DNA of 64,000 nucleotides from assembly GCF_026151205.1 (NCBI RefSeq), contig NC_087076.1, positions 6,562,902 through 6,626,901 of the forward strand, read 5' to 3'. The first letter of the stretch is position 1. Each line of letters starts with the position of its first letter. Of this stretch, positions 1 through 16,802 are shown piece after piece. Origin of the DNA: Bolinopsis microptera (taxonomy: Eukaryota > Ctenophora > Tentaculata > Lobata > Bolinopsidae). Made by a program: the position numbers and the translations under genes. The notes beneath the pieces are model-generated. The model saw nothing but the letters and a program-made list of their open reading frames with translations. It was not told the DNA's origin and searched no databases.

Positions 1-2591
1 CCCGGTGTGGTCGAACAACAGGAATCACCACGAGCTTGAAGCTCTGTCAACACCGACCGAGCTGTCCGAAAAGAGTTTGTAATTGTAGGCTCAGGAAAGA
101 GTTCCGGTCATGTTCGCAGTCTGTTTTAGGGTGAGTTAACACCGTTTTCTGCTTTCTAATCTGCTAAATTCTTCGTAAAAGTCGCCCGCTGCCAATCAAA
201 TACATTCTCACCCCAATCCGCGTTTTGTTCCGTAAGAAGCACTAACAATTTCCTACGTAACACCACACCGGGTGAGTAAAGATGACGTCGTTCTAATCAT
301 TATATTGAAGAACAGTTCAACAGTAGTAACAGTTGACCGTGGTTATGTGTGTGCGTGTGGATTTAATGACCTAAGTGGAGTCACTATTTGTACGGAGACA
401 GTTAATGAGGACTCGTCTTTACATTTCGCAATCCTCATCTCTGGTTTGGCCGCGGCTCTCCGCTCTTTGTATTACAATTACAATTTACTATTCTTTAGCA
501 TTGCTTTGTGTCGTCCATTATTATAGTAAGCCTCGGCATATCTGACATTCCAAAGTTCTTGAATCTTCAAGAATCCGCCCAATCGGAGAATCTGAATTGT
601 GCCTTATCTACAAGTGTAAAAGATAAGATAAGAAGATAAAAGAGCTGATATTCCTGTAAAAGAGATATTCCTGTTGCAACTGTTTTGTGATGTGTGAGCT
701 GTGTGAGCTCTGCGCCCATATCCAGGTAACCGTTTATTGACCAATCAGATTCAGTGTTACTGATCACGTGACTAAAACCGACCAATCACAGATCGGCAGG
801 CATCCTAGCGACTGACCAACTGTAACCCTTGTTTTTTACTAAACAATGAACTATCCATGAAGTTACATGTTAAATTTGTTAAAGTTTGTGCTTTGAAGTT
901 TTTGATACTGTTTCGACTGTTTAAAAGCACCTTCAAGTTACAGTACACTTCAGAACAGTAACTGTTATTTCACATTTCACACTTTGCTTTTAAAGCAACA
1001 GTTAGCTGTATTGTGTGCCTTATAGCTAGCCCTGTACGCTGCTAAATGGAGTACCATTCAGGATATTCTTTTTACTAAGTTACTAGTATTTTGATGTTTC
1101 ATTAGTAGGAGAGCCTACTTTATTCTTGCTGTTATTATTTATGTCATAAAGTAGGGTATCATTATCATGCGTCCTGTAGTAGTGTATTTCATGGACAGTT
1201 CCTTCATATTGCTCACTGTCCACCTCAATATCCACCTCGTAATTGCTCTATTTGTGTACTGCTGGTGTAACGAGAGTGTGTGCTGAATAATGCACTAAGT
1301 GTAACATTCATTAACTAATTAGTCGAGAGATAAACCTTCTAATTGCCGTCTGGATCCATCTAATGATTCCCTCACCGACCTCCGTTTTTCCTAATTTCTC
1401 TGCCAGATACCGCAGAGCAACTGTTTCTTTCCTAGACCACAGCTTGAGTCAGATGTTGTGTATTTCTTTCTCACTTTCTGAACATATACTAGCCTCTTGT
1501 CTGCTATTCGTCAGTGGGAACGCCAAATCAGTGCTAAATGACGTTTCGTGTGTACTTGTGGTAATCGTGGATTAGCATAAGGGTGTATTGAGGGCCAGAA
1601 CAAAGGGTTGCCATTAGATAGGGGCCTAGAAAACGGGGGCCCTTCTCAATTACGTAATTAGCGAGGTAATTATACTCAAATAGGGAAGGCAGCAGATTGT
1701 GAGAGGAAGTTCTGGAATAATGGCGGGAATGAGGGGCGTCCGCTCAGGAACATGTGCTGCTATATTCCGCTCCATTTAGAGTATAGACGTGTTCCAATAT
1801 GTGTGATGTAGATTATAGCCCCCCCCCCCCCCCCCCCCTAGCAGACGCCCTTTTAGTCTCCAGTGTGTCTCTACAGAGCTCAATCAGCTCTTCATTGTTG
1901 TGCTGATTATAGGGTTAAATATTGCAGGTGGTTAAATATCAGAGAATGTTACCGATATTGGGTTGTACAAATGTTGCCAAACAGTCTCGTATGTTACTGT
2001 AAGTGCCATGACATGTAGTAGTGAGCTTTAATAACCTTGCAGCTTTATTAATCAACCTCTCCTGCATGCTGTTAGCTTGTTTAACGTATAATCAGGGCGT
2101 GAGCAGGCACCTTAGAGTGACAACCAGACACGTTGCTATTAATATATCGGGTACTGAAGTTACATGTACTATAACCATTTCATGCCAATTTAATTACAAT
2201 TCCAGACGTTAATCTTACGTTAAGGGTTGTTATTCAGAAATCGTTAAAATCCCTCATTACAGCTGTTGTACCTGAACTTTCTACCTTAAAGTTCATTAAC
2301 CTGTTTAAAATCCAAGCGAACTCAACAGCTGGTTTCCATTGACGTTAATCTTAAGTTTCTGCAAGCTATATCTCGCTTACTCTCCACCAATAACGTAGTT
2401 GCACGGCTTCAGTGGGGTGTTTATTTTGGTCAGTTATTAAACTTACTGCTATCTTAAACTCCACGTTACTGCAGAATACACACGGCCCCAAAAAGGAACA
2501 CTAATCGATATGTAGGACGTATGAAGTAGTAAAGTTAATAAACAACTGATAAACCTTTCAGCAGATCTACGTACCTAACTTAATGAACCCT

Positions 2592-2711
2592 ATAGTCTAA
2601 TAGTCTATAGTCTTCAGACTCCTGTCTGAAGACTATAGACTATTAGACTATGGAGACTATAGACTATTAACTGGCGACCTTCAGACTCCTGTCTGAAGGT
2701 CGCCAGTTAAT
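2592..2711. repeat. Two adjacent perfect hairpins sharing one core
   Basis: The first palindrome has perfect 28-bp arms (2592-2619 and 2624-2651) around a TCCT loop. The second has perfect 21-bp arms (2666-2686 and 2691-2711) around the same TCCT loop. Both share the central CTTCAGAC-TCCT-GTCTGAAG, but their outer stems differ. The spacer repeats pieces of the first stem (AGACTATAGACTATT). Confidence 0.9.
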
Positions 2712-3278
2712 CTGGCCCCGAATATTAATAACATCTGTTAAAATGGGCTGGTTAGATGGGCTGTGAGAAGGGCCTCACTACTATTTAATGTGCAAATACC
2801 TCACTGTTCTGTACCTGTGAACTCTGGTAACGACACATTATATACTGTCTTGAAACACTTGTCAGCCCTTTTTCGCTTACTTGACTCTATTATGCGTGAC
2901 ATAATAGACTATATTTATCTTGAAGCCGACTTTAAATGATCGAGAGACTCGACAAGTGTTGTTACAGCTTGATGCACTTGTTATTACTATATATCCTTGT
3001 TCTAGTTTACTTCCTTGACAAGTGTAACTGACATCCTGTCAATATATTATATAGCTTGATCTAAACCTGTTTATAGAGAATACAACTACCAGCTCTATCT
3101 CTATATTTATGATATTATCTATGATATTATCGTGAGACTGGATGTCAAAGTCGCACGAGCTGCACGACGGCCAAATTAATATTGTCCGATCTACTGGAGC
3201 TGCAGTATTTATGTTTGTGTGCCTGATTTTATCGAGTCCACCTAATACGGGCACTAGCTCATGTAATATTGATCTGAT

Positions 3279-3328
3279 TCTTGACATGAGACTCTTGACA
3301 TGAGACTCTTGACATGAGACTCTTGACA
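3279..3328. repeat. 14-bp tandem repeat
   Basis: About 3.6 copies of TCTTGACATGAGAC lie in non-coding DNA upstream of the first recognised gene. Confidence 0.85.
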
Positions 3329-3621
3329 GTAGTTTAGACTCTTTATATCAGAGTTCAGACTCTTATCTAACTAAAGTTCGTATTATTTTGTAGAGTTTAC
3401 TCAGTTTGTGGTCTTTGTTAACCTTGTATTGAGGAATAATATGTCTTCCTGTGCCAAGACCTGTAGGTTCGTTCTGTGTGTTCTTGCCATTTTGTAAATA
3501 TATCGCAATTTTTAAAATTATGTAAGATATAAGTGGGCTTTTGAAATGTCTGAGGAAACTGGAATCATTTCAGGGATTACATTCTAAGGTTTTATGTGAT
3601 TGCTCAAAGTCCTCCAGAAAT

Positions 3622-5892
3622 ATGCAGACATTTAACCTAAACATTCCGCAGGTGAAGAGAACGTCTATGGGTGACAATGTGGTTCTCAAACCGGAAATAA
3701 TCCTCCCTTCTCTAATGCTTGGCAAGCTGCCAGACAAGAAGGAGAACATACAGACAACCAAACCTACGAACGGTCACGTGATAGAGAAAGAGGAAGTTAA
3801 CGAGCACCAGCCAGCTGTGATGAAACGCTCTTACAGCGAGAGCAGCAAGGATAGACGACTAATCGCTACTAAAAATGGTATTGTTAATTGTCTTCACTTT
3901 AGTTTTATCCTCACCACTCACACCGCCGCGTTAGATAATGATAAGCTACAATATTTTGCCAGTGAAATGAACCCTAAGATTTTAAAGCTGCTGATCGTTA
4001 TCTAACCCTCGTTATCTCCCTCACAGAAAAGAACAGATCTCGACATGGCAGTGTAACGGAAGTCCGGTCCCCACGTGACATAAGTAACGACACTAACGGT
4101 ACCCCTACTACACGCTCCTCTGTTAAACGTACTGTCCGCATTGCTGAGGAAGCGAACATTGAACACAGGTCCGTTCATCTCAATTGTACTATTTTACTAT
4201 TGGAAGTTTCCTCGAACAAATGGTCTTATTTCTTGTATTGCAGACATACTCGTGCAATTGCTGTGTCTTCTTTAAAGAGTCTTCAGGTGAACTTCATTTA
4301 GTTCCACCTCCTTGTTTCAAAGCTAACCTGGTCCTGCCCTCAGTAGACCCTGCTCTCTGGAGCTAGAACACGTGACCGTGGGTGAAGTTACTCCTACAGT
4401 TTATGTTAAGGATAAAAACGATGTCATCGACGAGAGTATTCAGAAAAGCGAGGTATGTTGAGAGATAATCTAAATGCTCGTTGAAAGGAATGCTGAATTT
4501 CATAATTCTTCAAAATTTGATCCCCGCCATTAAATACAACAATTACATGTACATTGTACATTGTACACGACTCACCTAAAATCTCCCCACAGTCCGTCCT
4601 AAAGCGGTCCTTGTCGGTCTCCAACTCTCGGCTCCAGAGGAAACTATCCAAGAAGCTGCTGAATAAGGAGCGGAACAGTTCCAACTCAGACGAGACAGGG
4701 GCCCCAGTCTTCCTGAGAAGAAACCGGAGTTCCAGCTCAGTAGACAAATCATCGCCACCCCCTGACCTGAAACTCATGGCTAACGCAGGTACTAATCAAC
4801 TTGTGTATAATTATAACAGTACAGCTGATTATTGAAATTAGTTATGTCACCTCAGTGTGCTGACCTTAACCCAGGATCAGCTTAATGTCCGGTTCATGTT
4901 CTCGGCCGATCGTTTGTTGTTATGACGATTCGTGCAAGAATCTTGGTACAGATAGTTAAAATCTTATTCCAAATTTCAAGTAATTAATTAGTAATTACAG
5001 TCTATATCGCAGGATTAGCGATGGAAGATATCCAAGCGTTTGGTTTGATGTACGTGCAGAGATTGGAGAACAGGATGAGGAACATTGACGCGATGAAAGA
5101 GCTGGAGAAGCAGCACAATATAAGGTACAAATAGTTCCACTTGTCTTACTACGTCAACATGTCTTACAGTTACACCAGTAACTTCAACATATGTCTTACA
5201 GTTTCAGTTGTAACTACATGTCTTACAGTTTCAGTTGTTACTTCAACATTTCTTACAGTTACAGTTGTATTGTTGTAACTTCAACATATGTCTTACAGTT
5301 ACAGTTGTAACTTCAACATGTCTTACAGTTACAGTTGTAACTTCAACTTTTCTAACAGTTACAGTTGTAACTACATGTCTTACAGTTTCAGTTGTAACCT
5401 CAGTATTTTGTAACGGTTATAATTATTGTAACTTCAACATGTCTTAAAGTTACAGTAGTAACTTCAACAACTCAACAAGTGTTGGCTTTCAAATTAAGTC
5501 TATGTAGTCATGCAATTTGCAAATATGGGTTATAGGGGAAGCCAAGGGGTATTTTGTGGTATTTTGAGGAATGGATTTTGGAAATCCCTCATAATAAGGT
5601 CCCACATAATACCACAAAATACCCCTTGGCTTCCCCCATGGGTACGATAGACGGCACATTATTAAAGCTACCTTGATGCTGTACATTATTGAGTGTAAGA
5701 ATCATACACCATTGTTGAGTTTCACACAACATAACCTCTATCTTCCTAACCTTGTTCTCCCTCAGTTGCAGAGAGCGTCTGAAAACAGCACTAGACACCC
5801 ACGAACAGTTATCAGCCGGATTGGAGGACGTCAAACGTCAACTCAAGGAGTGCATGGAGAAATACCGCTTCATCAGTGAGACTTTCGTGTAG
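3622..5892 (+). CDS. Unrecognised basic coiled-coil protein, multi-exon
   Basis: Six exons join with matching phases: 3622-3877, 4027-4168, 4344-4452, 4593-4788, 5013-5124 and 5766-5892, ending in TAG. The internal exons have AG acceptors and GT donors. The start is uncertain: ATG 3622 is the first Met of an open frame that extends up to 3526, and an AG acceptor just upstream could join a missing 5' exon. The N-terminal two thirds is low complexity and rich in Ser, Arg and Lys, with several RSxS-like patches that may be kinase sites. The last 80 residues are charged and helical, with heptad-like spacing (MRNIDAMKELEKQHN, then RERLKTALDTHEQLS), which suggests a coiled coil. I do not recognise the family. 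The last intron contains a 33-bp minisatellite and a 29-bp-arm inverted repeat. A cytoskeletal or centrosomal scaffold is possible but unsupported. Confidence 0.72.
5140..5470. repeat. Degenerate ~33-bp minisatellite in an intron
   Basis: Copies of a unit resembling TCTTACAGTTACAGTTGTAA followed by CTTCAACATG recur through the last intron of the coiled-coil gene. Units vary in length. Each carries TTACAG-like strings that resemble 3' splice sites. Confidence 0.8.
5535..5636. repeat. Short inverted-repeat (MITE-like) element
   Basis: Perfect 29-bp inverted arms (5535-5563 and 5608-5636, beginning GGGGAAGCCAAGG) flank a 44-bp centre, all inside an intron. The size and structure fit a MITE or foldback element. 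No clear target duplication was seen. Confidence 0.7.
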
Positions 5893-5925
5893 TTGTTATC
5901 ATAACCTGGATTGTTGTTTCTTGGC

Positions 5926-6185
5926 CATGGTGATGGTTATCGCTGTCATGGTGATGGTTATCGCTGTCATGGTGATGGTTATCGCTGTCATGGTGATGGT
6001 TATCGCTGTCATGGTGATGGTTATCGCTGTCATGGTGATGGTTATCGCTGTCATGGTGATGGTTATCGCTGTCATGGTGATGGTTATCGCTGCCATGATG
6101 ATGGTTATCGCTGTCATGGTGATGGTTATCGCTGTCATGGTGATGGTTATCGCTGTCATGGTGATGGTTATCGCTGTCATGGTGA
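5926..6185. repeat. 21-bp minisatellite
   Basis: About 12 near-perfect copies of a 21-bp unit (GGTGATGGTTATCGCTGTCA plus T) begin about 35 bp after the stop codon of the coiled-coil gene. Because 21 is a multiple of three, several frames stay open on both strands and give false repetitive ORFs. The array is probably 3' UTR or intergenic. Confidence 0.93.
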
Positions 6186-8413
6186 GGCTCGTCCTGCACT
6201 GTTGTGGTGATGGATGTTGACTGTTGCTGCTGTAGCAAATGTTCATGTTGTAGTAACAAGGACCGTTGTTATCGGTTGTTTTTTATCGACCGCTTTTCAT
6301 TAACAAAAGTTATTTTTCTAACCTTGGCCTCCGTGAGGCTTCATCATCTTGAATTTTATTTTTCGATTCGTGGAATTTCCACTCCGGTGGAAAATGAACA
6401 CTGAAGCTCTGAAGTTCTCGCTGAATTTTAAAAGGGTTCTTTGAGGCATGATAACTTTATTTGTTTGATAGTTAACTGTGCACGTGTTTATTTAATTTGT
6501 TTGTTTCTAATAATCTTATGTTGATAATTTTAGACGTTTCCAATTGGTTTTATAACAGAAACGTGCCATGTTAAATTAACTTTACTTATAGTACTTTAAC
6601 TAGACAGTTAACTGTCTGAGATAACTCCTGGCTACGAGTAAAATTTAGTTATACTTGTTTATTGCTGTCTCAGTTTATCGGTGATCCTTTGCGTATTATA
6701 TAACTAACTACAAGTGGTTACAATACAGACGTAACCAGTAACGGTATTAACTATTATTCTAATATGACTTAATTACAATTATACCCTTTTTACTTTATCC
6801 ATTGGAAGAATTCTGTGGTATCAAAGTTTCAAGATCATTTAAGTTTAATGTGCGTCAATATTGCGTGCTTAATCGAACTTGCAGCAGCTTTCATATCTAC
6901 AAATCTTTACTGCTCACTTTCCATTTGGAACTGAACTTATTTAATAAAGTAATAATAATACCATTCTTTGATCATTTTATTTGTATACCATGATTTGAAT
7001 ATAGCTTAAAACCTTGCATTTGTCTGTTTTACTTGGAAATGAAACTTATTTGGTATAATTCTCAAGGTAGTTACACAATTCGTCTTATCTTTATAATATC
7101 ATGTGCTCTTGTAGTCCAGTAGGAAAACTGAATAAAATGTAAAACCAGTATGTCAAATAATAATAGTACGTGGTCCTACTGCTACTGCAGATACATTAGA
7201 GGAATGCAGATGGTATGACAATAGGATCTATTGAGTCAATGGATCCTATTGTCTGGTGATGGACAGACCAGGTAAGGATAATGACCTGAGATTAGCCGGC
7301 TCACTTTGTCCTCAATTATTAATTAGATTATGAATGATTAAAATAAATTAAATTAAATCTGTCATTGTTCTTGAGATAATCATAAAGTATTTTGTGAATT
7401 TGTCTGTCAATGAATGATCCGTCGTAATTGCCCGGAAAATTTAATAAATTTGATCTCATTTGAAAATCAACGCTTGAATTAACGATAACGTGAAGATATA
7501 AGGAAATAAGCTATTTCTGATTTTTTGGTTGAACAATTAAAATTGATAATTATCCATCAATAACCGTGCTCATACTATATATAACGAGCCATTTTTGTAA
7601 ATTGTTACTGTTAGCACTCCAAGTCCATGGCCCATGCAGTGTCGCAAACCACGGATGATCTTCATTACCAGCCACGCCACCGTTTTACTTTTAAAAATAA
7701 AACTGCGTGTTGGTGTAGCTTTGACGATTTTGCATTAGTTTTTTATTTAGTCTCACACCGTATTGTCATTTATGTACAATGTACATTGTACTTTTAAGTC
7801 TCTTTTAAACATTAACAAATACGATGCGACCACCGGACCACATGATGCTATTTTACTCAGCATGTTACTTACCAATAGCTGGGGATCTCAGGCTTCAGTG
7901 TTAGTGTTAGTGTTACTAATACTGTTACTAACACTGTTAGTGTTACTGGTAGTGGTAATAAACACGAATGAAGATATGAGTATGACGGAGTGACAGGCTG
8001 AGCAGTGAGCGCCGCCAAGTAACCTGATACATCAATAGTCTAACCAATATTTTTTTAATTAAATACTTTTCAAATTTTACAGAGTACAGCAATAGCTGAT
8101 GAATATAAAATAGAATCGTTCAAAATATCGCCCCCATCTGTAAAAATAAAATATGATGGCCACCCAAACACGGTAAACACATAATCATATTCATAATGAA
8201 CTATGTCCGCAGTTACTTGGAGTTAGACTTAGACCCATTACATCGAATCAATCTATAATAATATTGTTGACGTTTTACCATTCATTGTCATCTAATTTTC
8301 ATAGATTTAATCGCTGCTGTTTTAAAAATGCGACGGCGTAAAAAGAACTTGCTCTGAATTAATTATACATCGTCAATGGTTCTTCAACTTCAAGTTCATG
8401 TCCACGCAGAATA

Positions 8414-8591
8414 AGGGGTCGTTCACATATTACGTAATCACTTTTTGGACAATTTTTAACCCCCTCCCCTCCCCTCCGTAATAAGTTTTACACATAGCTA
8501 TTGTGTCAAACTTACACTAGCGTAATCATTTAAAAACCCCCCAGCCCCCTCCCCCCCCCTCGGCTGATTACGTAATATGTGAACGACCCCT
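8414..8591. mobile_element. MITE with 27-bp terminal inverted repeats
   Basis: Perfect inverted termini AGGGGTCGTTCACATATTAC (extended to 27 bp, 8414-8440 and 8565-8591) bound a 178-bp element with a C-rich interior and no ORF. This is the structure of a non-autonomous DNA transposon. I did not establish the superfamily or the target duplication. Confidence 0.8.
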
Positions 8592-8885
8592 AAACTATTT
8601 TTATTAGCACTCGTGGAAAGTTAATCATTCTGTAATATAATAGGTAACCACAATAATAATATACCTCCAAGTACATCAATGACAAATACGGAACCGAGGC
8701 TGGACTAAACTTGCACTATATATAATTAATTAGCCGTCTAAAGTATTATATTAATATTATATTAAATTTGATTGGGATACCAAAATTAACACAAATTGAT
8801 GCATAAACCTTTTCTCTCCTATATATTATTATAGGCAGCTAAGCGAGTTACTATTGAACTCGATATTAACCAATACTTTCATTGC

Positions 8886-9530
8886 AAAACTTAGTGTTAA
8901 ATATCTTTTTTATACTTAGTCAGCCACCTGGACCCATTATACTCGCAAATACTCTTTTTTGAACCCTACTATAATACTGATACAGTGAATACACGGACCA
9001 GTGATCCTGAGTATGATCGAGTTAAACCTCGTACATTTATATTTACTGATCATTCTTACAGCCTACTACTTTATCTAATAATCTATACTACGGTGATTTT
9101 TATTGGGTTATCTGCAGCAATGAGCATAAATAATAACTATGTGAATGTCTATAAGGTAGCTTTATATTAGTTTATCGTTATTCGATTACATATGAATACT
9201 ATGATACCTGCCATCTTTTCAGCCATCGATCCGAGTCGAATAAGTTTTGTCCCTTTAGGTGTTAAACTTGAATAATATAATTAATAACTAAACTTTACGC
9301 TGCAAAGTTTTGTCCTAGAAAATGTGCTAGAAAATGATATTCTTCAGTAAAACTTAGTGTTAAATATCTACTTACAATTAAGCGAGCCACCTGGACTCGA
9401 TGTGCTCGCAAAATACAATATTCATTATAGAAGTGATCCTGAGTATGATCGAGTTAAACCTCGTACATTTATATTTACTGATCATTCTTCCAGCCTACTA
9501 CTACTACTTTATATTTATAATCTACTAGAA
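8886..9530. repeat. Diverged direct duplication of a ~180-bp block
   Basis: Two direct copies (about 8886-9086 and 9349-9530) share AACTTAGTGTTAAATATC, then GCCACCTGGAC, then a nearly identical 70-bp core. The core keeps the same open frame in both (peptide SDPEYDRVKPRTFIFTDHS), while the flanks have drifted. It could be a duplicated exon of an unknown gene or a mobile repeat. Confidence 0.7.
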
Positions 9531-10727
9531 AGCCCGTGGTCACAGGGAGGAAGCTAATAGTAATAGTATTCTATTTCTTAGGTAGTCAGTACTTGAAACA
9601 GTGTGTCTAATAGTACTAAATGTTAGGTAACAGACAATGTAGCACTCTAGATAGACACTTTGACACGAGCTCTGTCCAACAGATACTGCCTTATAACTCT
9701 CATTGCAAACCATAATCGTGAGCCAGATATGTAAAGACGTTAAACCCCACCTGCCACATATACCTGACCTGATACCTTGGTATAACATCTTCTTATTCCG
9801 TTTAACGTCTGATGTTTTGTTGACAGGGTAAATATTTTCATGAATTAGAGATGTTTATATCGACTGCAGGTTTTTAAATATTCACCACCCAACAAACTAG
9901 CTGGAAACGTACCCTGGGTTTTGCGTGGCATTGGGTGTTGAGTAAGGACTTATTACCAATATTGGTCACTTTAATTTCTTTCCCTAGCTTCTGCAATGCT
10001 ATTTTGTTGACTATAACTTCTCAGGTTCATATTTTTGTCAATCTAATCGAATCGTGCCCGGTACGACATACTCTTTGTTTATTTCTCTTTTTGTTAATTT
10101 TGTAATACATATGACATGTTGACACGAAGTCGTAACTAATACCGTACCACTACCAAATAGCATCTGATTAAAACATGACAATTGACAATCAGTATTTGGC
10201 TCATATGATCCGAGCTTGGCACTCAGTAGTACTCTATAGTACTCTATAGTACTATATAGTACTCTATAGTACATATTATGGTAAATGGAGCTAATAAGAT
10301 AACCAAATTCACACACGGAGCTTATGTTACAAGAAGGCCAGGGTATTCAGTACACGGTCAAATTAACGAGCAAGGGACGAAATGAGCGCACCACCAATTA
10401 TGTACATTTTGAGAATTCAGGTCCGCATTTATCGGCACTCCTGTTTGAACGTAGTTATCAATAGTAGGAGAATTGTATTCGAGCTTACGCATGTATTATT
10501 TTTTCACATTCATTCGATTATTATTCATTTAGAAATACAATTATAGCATGCCACTATTTTACATTCGTAGCACTAGCAGCGAAGTGCTCTTAAATACAAA
10601 TTTGACTTCTCTTTTATTTTAAACACCTAATATTTGACCAGAATGGACTAATCCAGAAGTTCGCTAAGTTCGTTTTGCTAACCAAGAAGGTACCAACAAG
10701 CACTTCAGCTAGAGTTTCAGAAGTGAG

Positions 10728-11186
10728 ATGTCACCTGACGAATACCACGAACAGACGGAACCTAGTACAGACGGTAATGTGGGTATCATAGCCCTGGGGC
10801 TGGCTGGGGTGGTGATCGTTATCATGTACAGTGTGGTTTGTTGGAGACACAGGTCCTTGGTGGCTAGAGCAAGACATCTGATAGGCAACAACAACAACAG
10901 CAGCGACAACAGTCACAACACAGATTCAGGCACCAGACCAACATCATCAAATCAGATCGCAGTTAAGAAACACAATAACTTTATCCAGAACTTGATAAAA
11001 CGGCACCTGAACAAGAATAGGGTTGATAGTGATGAAAACAGCTGTCATATAAAGTTGAAGCGTGATTCTGATGTCACAAATGACTCTTACAGCCCCGTAT
11101 CGAGTGATAACGACGTCATGACAAAAGGGCAGAAAATGAACACCATATCCGAGGAAGGCTCTTCTCGACCGAGTTCTGATGATTGA
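10728..11186 (+). CDS. Small single-pass membrane protein
   Basis: A 152-residue ORF with a short acidic N-terminus (MSPDEYHEQTEPST), one hydrophobic segment at about residues 18-38 (IIALGLAGVVIVIMYSVV) and a long hydrophilic tail. A CWRHR basic cluster just after the membrane segment predicts the tail to be cytosolic by the positive-inside rule. The tail is Asn/Ser/Asp-rich and ends in a Ser-rich acidic stretch (EEGSSRPSSDD). No cleaved signal peptide is evident, so a type III-like topology is likely. TTTCAG lies just upstream of the ATG, so a 5' UTR exon may splice here. I do not recognise the family. The gene converges on Miro, whose stop lies 660 bp away on the other strand. Confidence 0.68.
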   Translation: MSPDEYHEQTEPSTDGNVGIIALGLAGVVIVIMYSVVCWRHRSLVARARHLIGNNNNSSDNSHNTDSGTRPTSSNQIAVKKHNNFIQNLIKRHLNKNRVDSDENSCHIKLKRDSDVTNDSYSPVSSDNDVMTKGQKMNTISEEGSSRPSSDD

Positions 11187-11848
11187 TATCTATATTTTAA
11201 ATCGCTTTAAATTTAAATGTCATTCTGCATGACCCACTTTTAAATAATATGTGATCGTTATTTGGATAGTACTATTTTGGGCAGAAGATTGTTTTCTGAT
11301 AAGATACGATTTTGAATGTATTTGATAATACAATTTACAAAGTTAAACAACTAAATAGAAATGGTGACAGTAGTTTCTGTTCAGTCATGATTGAATATTA
11401 TTCACATCGTAATTGTGATTTGTCAAAACTGTTGTGCAACGTACGTTTAATTCCTCAATCGCAAATCTAGAATAGAAAAATTAATCCATCGCTTTTTTTT
11501 TGACCAATTACTACTAAAAAATGTACGCCTGATCGACAGTGAAGTCAAATAAGTAATAACCTAATATTGGATTAAAAATAAAAGCTCCTCACAAGAAATA
11601 TCATGCTGAGCATGGACAACAATATCCTTTAACAAATCTGTAAATTTATGATGAATAACAGTAAAGCACGGTAAATTAAACACTAGTTGAGACTAGAGAG
11701 CACATAAATATCAAAATTTCATCAATTCGTATTTTTCGGTTTAAGCAAGATAATCCCGCCGCTGATTGAGCTCCTCAGATTGAGCTCACATCAAGCCACA
11801 GTCCCACAATAAGATCTTAGTGCAATAACACACTCACTCAACAGCTCC
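11187..11848. other. Convergent intergenic region
   Basis: A+T-rich DNA between two convergent stop codons, presumably carrying the 3' UTRs of the membrane-protein gene and Miro. No repeat or ORF of note was seen. Confidence 0.5.
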
Positions 11849-16351
<4,503 letters not shown>

Positions 16352-16494
16352 CCTAGAAAACAATTGGAGAATTAGTGTTTGTACTCATCAAAAAGAAATA
16401 AATATCAAATAACGTTTTTTGAAACAAAATTCTATTTCAATGCCAATATGAACAAATACATTTTTTGTGGAATTGAACGTAATTTATTTAATTT

Positions 16495-16572
16495 CACTGT
16501 AATCATTGTAATCACTGTAATCATTGTAATCATTGTAATCATTGTAATCATTGTTTGAATCATTGTTTGAAA
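16495..16572. repeat. 9-10-bp tandem repeat
   Basis: A run of TAATCATTG / TAATCACTG units lies between the start of Miro and the end of HACE1. It is A+T-rich, with no coding content. Confidence 0.8.
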
Positions 16573-16802
16573 CTACAAGAACCACGATAAATTTAACTAA
16601 TGAATCATATTATTGTATACCATTATAGGTATTGTAAGTATAAACAAATAACAAATGTATAAATGTATTTCATAATAAACTGATGATAACTAATTTCAAT
16701 TTCAAAAAAACAATTTTAAAACGACGGCACATTTTCCTATGTCAAAACTTCCCGTGTTACAATTACTAACACTAATGTACAATCAACTGAGTTATTAACG
16801 AG

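Larger units (their letters stand above)
1..3621. other. Non-coding 5' flank
   Basis: No supportable gene is seen. The first 10 bases (CCCGGTGTGG) recur in inverted orientation at 263-272, so a 272-bp inverted-repeat element may begin at or before the window edge. A 21-base C tract lies at 1819-1839. The stretch also holds the tandem hairpins and the 14-bp repeat listed separately. The frame of the first recognised coding exon is open from 3526, so a 5' exon of the next gene could lie here, but no donor and start pair could be chosen with confidence. Confidence 0.5.
6186..10727. other. A+T-rich intergenic region
   Basis: No coding region can be supported over about 4.5 kb. It holds a MITE at 8414-8591, a duplicated block near 8.9 and 9.4 kb, a run of TAGTGTTACTA-like repeats at 7895-7960, and an 11-bp tandem repeat (TAGTACTCTA) at 10230-10273. 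Short ORFs here have no recognisable content. Confidence 0.5.

Noticed and set aside
5873-6259. Repetitive ORFs of 99-128 residues (GDGYRCH, DSDNHHH and MVMVIAV repeats)
   Set aside because: They are translations of a 21-bp minisatellite, open in several frames on both strands and lying after the stop of the real gene.
10038-10316. 92-residue minus-strand ORF
   Set aside because: Low-complexity sequence from an 11-bp tandem repeat, with no homology seen.
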